Shown here piece after piece: positions 1 through 5,394 of a stretch of 5,957 bases of DNA (its first letter is position 1; the number at the start of each line of letters is the position of its first letter). The translations under genes and the position numbers were made by a program. The notes below the pieces were generated by a model, which saw only the letters and a list, made by a program, of their open reading frames with translations, had not been told where the DNA came from and did not search any database. Location of the stretch: NCBI GenBank assembly GCA_014762485.1, contig JABURU010000208.1, forward strand, positions 1-5,957. Direction: 5' to 3'. Source of the DNA: Gammaproteobacteria bacterium. Its GTDB lineage: Bacteria > Pseudomonadota > Gammaproteobacteria > Thiohalospirales > Thiohalospiraceae.

Positions 1-45
1 CCGCCTTTTTACGTTCTGGATGACCTGTATACCGTTAAGGTCTAG
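1..45 (+). CDS. possible 3' end of a convergent gene (partial, speculative)
   Basis: Plus-strand frame 1 is open from the window edge to a TAG at 43-45, giving the 14-residue tail PPFYVLDDLYTVKV. Its composition is protein-like, and it would end 16 nt before the panD stop codon on the other strand, which is a normal convergent layout. The stretch is too short to identify a family, and 14 codons without a stop can occur by chance. The minus strand here shows no ATG, GTG or TTG that would start another gene directly after panD. I do not recognise this gene. Confidence 0.22.
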   Translation, partial: PPFYVLDDLYTVKV

Positions 46-46
46 C

Positions 47-61
47 GCGCTATCTCAGCGC
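47..61. terminator. small hairpin between panD and the possible convergent gene
   Basis: GCGCT (47-51) and AGCGC (57-61) form a perfect 5-bp GC-rich stem with a 5-nt loop, directly beside the panD stop codon at 62-64. An alternative pairing is AGCGC (44-48) with GCGCT (58-62). No T-run follows on either strand, so it does not meet the usual intrinsic-terminator pattern. Its position between two gene ends makes a modest termination or 3'-end stabilising role possible. Confidence 0.25.
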
Positions 62-442
62 TTACGCAGCCTGAACCGGAATGGAGTTCTTGCTATGAGT
101 AATATCATTATTCTCATCAACATAGATCAGCGTGGGCTTATAGGTTGCCAGCTCTTGCTGGGTTAACCCCACATAGGCACAGATGATCACCAGATCACCG
201 GGGCTAGCTTTATGCGCTGCCGCACCATTTATGGAGATCACACCCGAGCCCTCTTCCGCACGAATCGCGTAGGTCTCAAAGCGCTCACCATTGTTGATAT
301 TATAAATCTGGATCTGCTCATACTCACGTATACCAGATGCCTCCAGCAAGTGAGAATCTATGGCACAGGAGCCTTCATAATCTAGCTCCGCATGCGTAAC
401 CGAGGCACGGTGAATCTTTGCCTTGAGCATGTTTGTATGCAT
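62..442 (-). CDS. panD: aspartate 1-decarboxylase, pyruvoyl-dependent
   Basis: PanD decarboxylates L-aspartate to beta-alanine, the substrate PanC joins to pantoate; it acts in the cytoplasm as a tetramer. The 126-aa length equals E. coli PanD. The hallmark YEGSCAID lies at residues 22-29. In this family the proenzyme cleaves itself between G24 and S25, and S25 becomes the pyruvoyl group. Other family signatures are NGERFETYAI (around residues 50-60), NGAAAH (72-77) and the C-terminal IPVQAA. The start at 442 is chosen because TCCT on the plus strand (450-453) gives an AGGA ribosome site 7 nt upstream; ATG at residue 5 is a less likely alternative. It is the last gene of the pan cluster, separated from panC by 91 nt containing its own promoter candidate, so it may be expressed partly apart from panBC. 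The maturation factor PanZ known from enteric bacteria is not in the window. Confidence 0.97.
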   Translation of the reverse strand: MHTNMLKAKIHRASVTHAELDYEGSCAIDSHLLEASGIREYEQIQIYNINNGERFETYAIRAEEGSGVISINGAAAHKASPGDLVIICAYVGLTQQELATYKPTLIYVDENNDITHSKNSIPVQAA

Positions 443-477
443 GTACTTATCCTGAAAAACTAAACCGTAATAGTAAT

Positions 478-506
478 ATTATGAATGCCTAAGCGCTTAG
501 ATTCAA
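478..506 (-). promoter_or_regulatory. sigma70-like promoter for panD with a palindrome in the spacer
   Basis: On the minus strand, TTGAAT (501-506) and CATAAT (478-483) are separated by exactly 17 nt. They match the -35 and -10 consensus at 4 of 6 and 5 of 6 positions. Transcription would start near 471, leaving a leader of about 29 nt that carries the AGGA ribosome site before the panD ATG. The spacer contains the perfect 12-bp palindrome CTAAGCGCTTAG (489-500), placed where a repressor or activator could act. The rest of the panC-panD gap holds only an imperfect inverted repeat, AACGCCAAGGCCGTT (505-519), just upstream of the -35 box. Confidence 0.5.
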
Positions 507-533
507 CGCCAAGGCCGTTTCATAATACGTAAC

Positions 534-1385
534 TCATTGAATTTCGATAGAAATGTTATCGATTAGTCTCGTAGAGCCCAGGTGTGCCGCCACTAAAATC
601 ACTAATGAGGTATCCCCAGCCTGTGCCGCCTGCAGCGTGAGGGCATTACAGATAACAAAATAATCCGTTTTAAATCCGGCCTGTTGTAACAGGTTAATCG
701 CAGCCTGCTCAATATCAGCAAAATCATTTTCACCATCCAAAATTCGTTGCCGGGCAACGACCAGGGTACGATAAATTTCAGCGGCGGTCTCACGCTCAGT
801 CTCTGACAGGTAGCCATTTCGTGAGCTCATCGCCAGACCATTACTTTCTCGTCTGGTCGGCACCCCGACGATGTCCATCGACAGGTTCAAGTCAAATACC
901 ATGCGACGAATAATGTGTAACTGCTGAAAATCCTTTTCGCCAAACACCGCAATGTCGGCCGGAACGATATTAAACAGTTTATTTACGACGGTCGCGACAC
1001 CAGTGAAAAAGCCCGGTCTGAATGCCCCACAATACAATTCGGAGAGTTCTGGAACGGTAATACGTGTCTGATTATCACGCCCTTGTGGATACATCTCCGC
1101 CACACTGGGGGCAAATAACAGGTCAGCCCCATGATCCACTAGTTGTACCGCATCCTGCTCCAGGGTGCGCGGATAACTATCAAAGTCCTCATTAGGACCA
1201 AACTGGATAGGGTTAACAAAAATACTTACCACTACCTTGTCCGCAAGCTGCCCGGCTTTGTCTACCAGGGCCAGGTGTCCGTCATGTAAATTCCCCATCG
1301 TCGGTACAAAAGCGACGGTCAATCCTTTACGCTGCCAGTCACGGACAATGTGCTGGACCTGTTTAATATGGTGTTCGGTATGCAT
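534..1385 (-). CDS. panC: pantothenate synthetase (pantoate--beta-alanine ligase)
   Basis: PanC condenses D-pantoate with beta-alanine using ATP, through a pantoyl-adenylate intermediate, to give pantothenate; it is a cytoplasmic dimer of the nucleotidyltransferase fold. The 283-aa length equals E. coli PanC. The HIGH-type ATP site is PTMGNLHDGH at residues 28-37 (H34 and H37). SIFVNPIQF is at 54-62, the FGEKDFQQL pocket segment at 148-156, and the KMSKS-like loop GLAMSSRN at 183-190. The C-terminal dimer-domain signature LGSTRLIDN is present. The gene begins 21 nt after the panB stop. No clear Shine-Dalgarno sequence precedes the ATG at 1385, so translation may rely on ribosomes finishing panB. 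A consensus TATAAT (1406-1411) overlaps the panB stop codon. Confidence 0.97.
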   Translation of the reverse strand: MHTEHHIKQVQHIVRDWQRKGLTVAFVPTMGNLHDGHLALVDKAGQLADKVVVSIFVNPIQFGPNEDFDSYPRTLEQDAVQLVDHGADLLFAPSVAEMYPQGRDNQTRITVPELSELYCGAFRPGFFTGVATVVNKLFNIVPADIAVFGEKDFQQLHIIRRMVFDLNLSMDIVGVPTRRESNGLAMSSRNGYLSETERETAAEIYRTLVVARQRILDGENDFADIEQAAINLLQQAGFKTDYFVICNALTLQAAQAGDTSLVILVAAHLGSTRLIDNISIEIQ

Positions 1386-1405
1386 CGGATACTACTGGGT
1401 TAATG

Positions 1406-1411
1406 ATTATA
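1406..1411 (-). promoter_or_regulatory. TATAAT -10 box candidate upstream of panC
   Basis: The minus strand reads TATAAT here, overlapping the panB stop codon and 20 nt upstream of the panC ATG. This is a full match to the sigma70 -10 consensus. At 17-18 nt upstream only TCCTGC or TTCCTG is found, a poor -35 box, and there is no extended -10 TG. It could be a weak internal promoter or a chance match in an AT-rich spot. Confidence 0.2.
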
Positions 1412-2210
1412 GAAAACAATGAGCAGCGGCAGGAAAGCTCCCCTCTTTCACCGCTTTTACATACTGCTGAATGGCCGCTTGTATTGAGTCAGAGCCTTGC
1501 ATGAAGTCATGGGTGAATTTTGGACGTTTGCCCGGGGTAATGCCCAGCATGTCATATAATACCAATACCTGTGCATCCGTGTCGGGCCCTGCACCTATGC
1601 CAATAACCGGCACCGTAACACTCCTGGTCACCTCGGCAGCAAGCTGGCTGGGAACACATTCTAATAAAAGTAAATCCGCCCCGGCTTCAACCAACCTGGT
1701 AGCATCGCTCAATATTTCTTCGGCGGCATCGACACCACGCCCCTGAACCTTATAACCACCAAGCTTATGTACAGACTGTGGCTGCAAACCTAAATGACCA
1801 CAAACAGGAATACCGAGTTCGCTCAGGCGTTTTACCACCTCTACCTGACTGGCGCCACCTTCCAGCTTCACCATATGGGCACCACCTTGTTGCATCAGGC
1901 GACCGGCATTGTGTACCGCCAGCTCGGGAGTAGCATCCGACATAAAGGGCATATCGGCCATAATTAAAGCGTTGTTACTACCACGACTGACGGCACGTGT
2001 ATGGTAAACGATGTCATCAACTGTCACCGGCAAGGTAGTCTCATCTCCCTGGATCACCATTCCCAGAGAATCTCCCACGAGGATCACTTCAACACCACAT
2101 TCATCCACCACCGATGCAAAAGTGGCGTCGTAGGCCGTCAATACAGCGAACTTCTCACCATCGGCCTTCATTTTATGCAGTGTCGATACGGTAACCTTGT
2201 TAGCGCTCAT
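1407..2210 (-). CDS. panB: 3-methyl-2-oxobutanoate hydroxymethyltransferase (ketopantoate synthase)
   Basis: PanB transfers a hydroxymethyl group from 5,10-methylene-tetrahydrofolate to alpha-ketoisovalerate, making ketopantoate, the first committed step to pantothenate. It is a cytoplasmic (beta/alpha)8-barrel enzyme needing a divalent metal. The 267-aa length is close to the 264 aa of E. coli PanB. Visible signatures are TAYD (25-28), LVGDSLGMV (44-52, D47 as metal ligand), LADMPF-like MADMPFM (84-90, D86), VKLEGG (114-119, E117), CGHLGLQPQS (137-146), LLLECVP (181-187, E184 equivalent to the catalytic glutamate of E. coli) and IGIGAG (203-208). The usual TDGQ after GAG is TDAQ here, a small change. 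The start at 2210 has GGAG 5 nt upstream, inside the end of the kinase gene. The kinase stop and this ATG share one base (TAATG), indicating translational coupling. Confidence 0.97.
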   Translation of the reverse strand: MSANKVTVSTLHKMKADGEKFAVLTAYDATFASVVDECGVEVILVGDSLGMVIQGDETTLPVTVDDIVYHTRAVSRGSNNALIMADMPFMSDATPELAVHNAGRLMQQGGAHMVKLEGGASQVEVVKRLSELGIPVCGHLGLQPQSVHKLGGYKVQGRGVDAAEEILSDATRLVEAGADLLLLECVPSQLAAEVTRSVTVPVIGIGAGPDTDAQVLVLYDMLGITPGKRPKFTHDFMQGSDSIQAAIQQYVKAVKEGSFPAAAHCFL

Positions 2211-2857
2211 TACATCTCCAGTGGCATAGGATTAAAAAAGTGTCTTCCACTTTTCACACTTTTTATCTGTTCCAGTAATTGATTATAGTCGTTGTCATTG
2301 TTGACCAAATCAATTCCAGATGCATTCACAATCAATAGAGGCACTGTGTAGTAATCATAAAAGAAACGCGCATAAGCATCCGATAGTTGCTGTAGGTATT
2401 TACTATCTATATTGCGCTCATAATTACGTCCGCGTTTGGCAATACGCTCGGATAATACATCTACCGGTGCCTGTAGATATATCACCAGATCTGGTTGGGT
2501 AATTTCCAGCGTCATATTGGCATATATTTGATCGTACAAATGCAACTCATTATCATCCAGTGTCAGCTCGGCAAAAAGGCGGTCTTTTTCCAACAGAAAG
2601 TCGGCGACCCGCACAGGGCTAAACATATCGCCCTGTCTTATCTCCTGCATCTGTCTCACACGCTGGGTCAGGAAAAATAGCTGGGTAGGCAATGCAGCCT
2701 GACGTGGGTTTTCATAAAACTTGTCCAGAAATGGGTTCTCTTCTGGTCCTTCCAGCAACAGCTCACTATCAAAACTCGCTGACAGCCTATGTGCCAAAGT
2801 CGTTTTACCTACACCTATCGGCCCTTCTACGACGATGTAACGGGGATGATCATGCAT
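2210..2857 (-). CDS. deoxynucleoside kinase family protein
   Basis: This 215-aa protein belongs to the deoxynucleoside kinase family (dNK/dGK/dCK-like P-loop kinases), which phosphorylate deoxynucleosides to 5'-monophosphates for salvage. The Walker A loop EGPIGVGKTT is at residues 11-20. E36 in LLEGPEENPFL (33-44) fits the catalytic base position. ADFLLEKDRLFAELTLDD (85-102) corresponds to the substrate and base-sensing segment, and the arginine-rich LID is RIAKRGRNYER (138-148). The substrate cannot be read from sequence; dG/dA or broad specificity are possible. The gene overlaps folK by 8 nt and panB by 1 nt, so it is an integral operon member. Its own ribosome site is weak (only AT-rich GAGAATAGAAAATAACA precedes the ATG), consistent with re-initiation after folK. 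The family name is well supported, while a physiological link to pantothenate or folate is inference. Confidence 0.9.
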   Translation of the reverse strand: MHDHPRYIVVEGPIGVGKTTLAHRLSASFDSELLLEGPEENPFLDKFYENPRQAALPTQLFFLTQRVRQMQEIRQGDMFSPVRVADFLLEKDRLFAELTLDDNELHLYDQIYANMTLEITQPDLVIYLQAPVDVLSERIAKRGRNYERNIDSKYLQQLSDAYARFFYDYYTVPLLIVNASGIDLVNNDNDYNQLLEQIKSVKSGRHFFNPMPLEM

Positions 2858-3350
2858 TGTTATTTTCTATTCTCACTAAGCCGTCTAATGGACAATTTTC
2901 CATCACCTCGGACATGGTTCTACCATCAGGAAACTGAAGGTTTGGTGAAATTTCCTGCAAAGGATACAGGACAAAATTACGTTCAAACAGCCCCGTATGA
3001 GGCACGGTTAATCTCGGGGTTTGTATAACCTTACTGGCATACATAATGATATCCAGATCCAGTGTCCGTGGGCCCCAGCGTAGACCTTGTCGTGTCCGGC
3101 CCTGGCGATGCTCAATTGCCTGAAGCTGGTCTAATAAGGCCTCGGCAGACAGGGTGGTTATCAGGCAGGCCACCGCATTCACATAATCTGGCTGTTCCTG
3201 TGGTCCCATCGGGGCACTACGATAATAAGAGGATACCTGCAACAGCTCGGTATCTGGCATCTCATTCAATGCCACTACAGCCTGATCCAGCTGCTCTATA
3301 GGCTGCCCCAGGTTACTACCCAGTGCAATATAGCTAGTAACCGACCTCAT
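2850..3350 (-). CDS. folK: 2-amino-4-hydroxy-6-hydroxymethyldihydropteridine pyrophosphokinase
   Basis: FolK (HPPK) transfers pyrophosphate from ATP to 6-hydroxymethyl-7,8-dihydropterin, making the substrate of dihydropteroate synthase in folate synthesis; it is a small cytoplasmic monomer. The 166 aa compare with 159 in E. coli. Signatures are YIALGSNLG (7-15), YRSAPMGPQEQPDYVNAV (43-60, pterin pocket and flexible loop), RTRQGLRWGPRTLDLDII (85-102, with D98 and D100 matching the two magnesium-binding aspartates) and VPHTGLFERNFVLYPLQEI in the C-terminal part. The ATG at 3350 overlaps the pcnB stop as ATGA (4 nt). The 3' end overlaps the kinase gene by 8 nt. No strong ribosome site is visible (AGGCGAG about 6 nt upstream), so translational coupling to pcnB is likely. 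The pcnB-folK-panB order is also known from Pseudomonas. Confidence 0.96.
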   Translation of the reverse strand: MRSVTSYIALGSNLGQPIEQLDQAVVALNEMPDTELLQVSSYYRSAPMGPQEQPDYVNAVACLITTLSAEALLDQLQAIEHRQGRTRQGLRWGPRTLDLDIIMYASKVIQTPRLTVPHTGLFERNFVLYPLQEISPNLQFPDGRTMSEVMENCPLDGLVRIENNNA

Positions 3351-4696
3351 CCATCGGCTCGCCTGTTACGTGGTGAAGAACGTCTACGGCGACGCTTTTT
3401 ACTGTGCCCTGAACCATCGGACTCCAGTGCACGTACCATCACCCGCTGCTCGGACTCATCTACCTGTTGGAAACGCGTCCACCATTCACCCAGTTCAGCA
3501 TTCACTTCGCCACTTTCGGCTCGAAGCAATAGAAAATCATACGCGGCACGAAAACGATCATGCGAAAGTAATGCGAATGCCCGTTTACCCTGTCGCCGTG
3601 GAAGACGAGTTTGCATGATCCACATCTCGCGCATCATGACCGAAAAGCGACGAGGAATAGAGATATGCTTCACCTGCTGAGACAAAACCACATCCGCCGC
3701 GGCATGAAAAGCCTGGTAGGCAGGCTCTCCATCAGCAATATTTTCTTCTGCCAGTTGACGCAAAGGCTCCCACAATAACGCGGCTAATAAGAAGGCCGGC
3801 GTCACCGGCTTGTCTTCAGCCAGACGTTTATCCGTATTTGCCATCGCGCGGGTAATAAATGTTCTGGGGAAGCCAGCCTCTTCATGTGCCAGACAGACCT
3901 CGGTCGCGGGAAACATGTGTTCAAACAGGCGGTAATGACGCAGCCCTTCAAAACTAGCCACCGCGTGGCCACTCATAAACAACTTTAGCATCTCATCAAA
4001 CAGACGGGCTGCCGGCACTTCCTGCAACAGGTAACCCAGGCGATAAATCGCCTGCTCAACATCCGGGGCAATACGAAACCCCAGTTTGGCAGCAAAACGT
4101 ACCGCGCGTAGCATGCGTACAGGATCTTCCCGAAAACGCTGCTCCGGCTCACCAATCAGGCTCAACATACCCTTATTCAGGTCGGCCATGCCCCCAGTGT
4201 AATCCACCACCGAGAAATCGCGGATATTGTAGTACAGGGCATTGACAGTAAAATCACGACGCCATGCATCTTCTTCCAGCGTGCCATACACATTGTCACT
4301 TAACACCATACCTTCTTCCGAGGTACGGGCATCATCATTGCTGCCACGAAAAGTCGCTACCTCAATGATCTCTCGACCAAAGCGCACATGCACGATCTTG
4401 AACCGCCGACCGATGATACGACTATTGCGAAATAGCTTCCGTACCTGCTCCGGGGTGGCATCGGTAGTAACATCAAAGTCCTTGGGCTCACGTCCTAACA
4501 ACAGGTCACGCACACTGCCACCTACCAGATAGCCTTCAAAACCGGCACTCTTCAAGCGATAGAGAACCTTCAGGGCACTCTCGCTAATATCTGCTCGGCT
4601 GATATTGTGTTCCTGGCGTGTGTATATGGGATTATGATCGTCAGTCGAATGGCTGTCGCCACCTCGACGAAATAGTCGTTTTAAAAGAGAAATCAT
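3347..4696 (-). CDS. pcnB: poly(A) polymerase I
   Basis: PcnB adds poly(A) tails to RNA 3' ends, which promotes decay of mRNA fragments and regulatory RNAs. It is a class II nucleotidyltransferase related to CCA-adding enzymes. Numbered from the ATG at 4696 (449 aa): LVGGSVRDLLLG (57-68), KDFDV with catalytic D73 and D75 (72-76), RRFKIVHV (97-104), EVATFRG (112-118), RRDFTVNAL (146-154), REDPVRMLRAVRFAAKLGF (189-207), then a helical RNA-binding half and a strongly basic tail KKRRRRR...NRR (433-446), as in E. coli PcnB. The start is uncertain. ATG at 4696 gives MISLLKRLF, which resembles homologue N-termini; ATG at 4705 adds three residues. Neither has a Shine-Dalgarno site, and both lie in an RNA hairpin (4692-4708). 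A TTG at 4756, in the same frame and adding 20 residues, does have GAGGG 6 nt upstream but sits inside a terminator-like hairpin. The gene overlaps folK by 4 nt. Confidence 0.93.
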   Translation of the reverse strand: MISLLKRLFRRGGDSHSTDDHNPIYTRQEHNISRADISESALKVLYRLKSAGFEGYLVGGSVRDLLLGREPKDFDVTTDATPEQVRKLFRNSRIIGRRFKIVHVRFGREIIEVATFRGSNDDARTSEEGMVLSDNVYGTLEEDAWRRDFTVNALYYNIRDFSVVDYTGGMADLNKGMLSLIGEPEQRFREDPVRMLRAVRFAAKLGFRIAPDVEQAIYRLGYLLQEVPAARLFDEMLKLFMSGHAVASFEGLRHYRLFEHMFPATEVCLAHEEAGFPRTFITRAMANTDKRLAEDKPVTPAFLLAALLWEPLRQLAEENIADGEPAYQAFHAAADVVLSQQVKHISIPRRFSVMMREMWIMQTRLPRRQGKRAFALLSHDRFRAAYDFLLLRAESGEVNAELGEWWTRFQQVDESEQRVMVRALESDGSGHSKKRRRRRSSPRNRRADG

Positions 4697-4708
4697 GCCA
4701 TGCATGAT
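4692..4708 (-). promoter_or_regulatory. hairpin covering the pcnB start codons
   Basis: The minus strand reads ATCATGCATGGCATGAT. ATCATGC and GCATGAT are perfect 7-bp inverted arms around a 3-nt ATG loop. The in-frame ATG at 4703-4705 lies in one arm and the in-frame ATG at 4694-4696 in the other; the loop ATG is out of frame. In RNA this would bury the likely pcnB start codons. The symmetry is seen directly; a translational effect is inferred. Confidence 0.4.
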
Positions 4709-4740
4709 ACCACAGGGATGAGCTATATCAGTATTATTAG

Positions 4741-4769
4741 AAAAAAAGGGCGGCAAAATACACCCTCTT
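4741..4769 (-). terminator. intrinsic-terminator-like hairpin after DUF3501
   Basis: On the minus strand AAGAGGGTG (4761-4769) can pair with CGCCCTTTT (4744-4752) around the 8-nt loop TATTTTGC (4753-4760). The core is GGGUG/CGCCC with one G-U pair, flanked by A-U pairs and one further G-U. A run of seven T follows on the transcript strand (4741-4747). It lies 8 nt after the DUF3501 stop, a good place to end the Fe-S/DUF3501 transcript. The stem core is short, so termination may be partial. The same bases contain GAGGG plus TTG, an alternative pcnB start. Confidence 0.45.
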
Positions 4770-4777
4770 ATTATCTC

Positions 4778-5368
4778 CTAGTGGCGATGTAAATCGGCCG
4801 AGAGTGAGTCACTAATTTCCACCGGCAGTGGATCAACCACGGCATGATAGTGCGGATGCTCCACACCTATCGCGATACTGGCCCCCGAATGAATAGCGGC
4901 CACCATTTCTGAGCTCAGCTCAAAACGCATAAAATGCACGGACGAGGTCTTCTCCTCGGTATCCCGCTCCAGATCCTCGTCACAAATGGGGTAAACCTTT
5001 TCGCAACCGGCAACCTGTACCCATACCTTGTCTTCAACCCCTATCAACCTGGACAGGGCTTCCTTACGCTCTTCCACATCGGAATACTCCACCATCATGG
5101 TGGCCTTCCAGTTACTGCCATCCGGGATTAACGGGTTATAGGCATCTAGTTCATCCTGGATACCATCGGCTTCAAAGATACGTTCAACGCGCAGCATCTC
5201 CTGTATCTGATATTGCATCGTCATACGATCCTCAAAATAGAGGGTGATATGTTCTCCCAAATGCACTTTGCGGAATTTTTTATGCTCCATCACCTTGCTA
5301 CGAAATTCAGCACGCATACGGGAATACTCTTCCAGGCTATAGAGATCTTCTCGGGATAACTTGTCCAT
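4778..5368 (-). CDS. DUF3501 family protein
   Basis: I recognise this 196-aa protein as a DUF3501 member, an uncharacterised proteobacterial family. Typical segments are the N-terminal KLSREDLYSLEEY (3-15), LYFEDRMTMQYQIQEMLR (43-60), AYNPLIPDGSNWKATMM (76-92), then EERKEALSRLIGVEDKVWVQV (99-119) and KTSSVHFMRFEL (140-151). No signal peptide or membrane helix is seen, so it is probably cytoplasmic. C122 and C129, H145, and the cluster HPHYH (171-175) could bind metal, but this is speculation. The start at 5368 is preferred because GGAAG (plus-strand CTTCC, 5374-5378) lies 5 nt upstream and MDKLSREDLY fits the family N-terminus. Three further ATGs at 5386, 5383 and 5380 are in frame, and AAGG lies suitably upstream of the latter two. 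The gene follows the Fe-S protein by 26 nt, the common partner of this family, so a joint redox role is inferred. Confidence 0.88.
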   Translation of the reverse strand: MDKLSREDLYSLEEYSRMRAEFRSKVMEHKKFRKVHLGEHITLYFEDRMTMQYQIQEMLRVERIFEADGIQDELDAYNPLIPDGSNWKATMMVEYSDVEERKEALSRLIGVEDKVWVQVAGCEKVYPICDEDLERDTEEKTSSVHFMRFELSSEMVAAIHSGASIAIGVEHPHYHAVVDPLPVEISDSLSADLHRH

Positions 5369-5373
5369 TACCA

Positions 5374-5378
5374 CTTCC
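5374..5378 (-). promoter_or_regulatory. ribosome binding site deciding the DUF3501 start
   Basis: GGAAG on the minus strand lies 5 nt upstream of the ATG at 5368. It supports that codon over the upstream ATG triplet at 5378-5386, for which the nearest purine-rich site is AAGG just before 5386. Confidence 0.5.
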
Positions 5379-5394
5379 ATCATCATTACCTTAA

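Noticed and set aside
57..499. Repeated AGCGCTTA at 57-64 and 492-499
   Set aside because: An 8-base match in two sites with different surroundings is expected by chance and shows no further repeat structure.
505..519. Imperfect inverted repeat AACGCCAAGGCCGTT after panC as a terminator
   Set aside because: Its arms meet almost without a loop and no T-run follows on the transcript strand.
1571..1600. PanB TDAQ in place of TDGQ as a sign of lost function
   Set aside because: All metal and catalytic positions are intact; a glycine-to-alanine change outside them is ordinary variation.
4697..4756. TTG at 4756 as the main pcnB start
   Set aside because: It has the best-spaced GAGGG, but the extra 20 residues do not look like PcnB N-termini, and the site falls in a terminator-like hairpin. 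Kept as an alternative rather than the annotated start.
602..5131. Open frames on the plus strand (for example 1471-1746, 3062-3301, 4242-4532) and a second minus-strand frame at 602-817
   Set aside because: They lie wholly or largely inside well-identified minus-strand genes in other frames, have no recognisable motifs and lack convincing ribosome sites; they are shadows.
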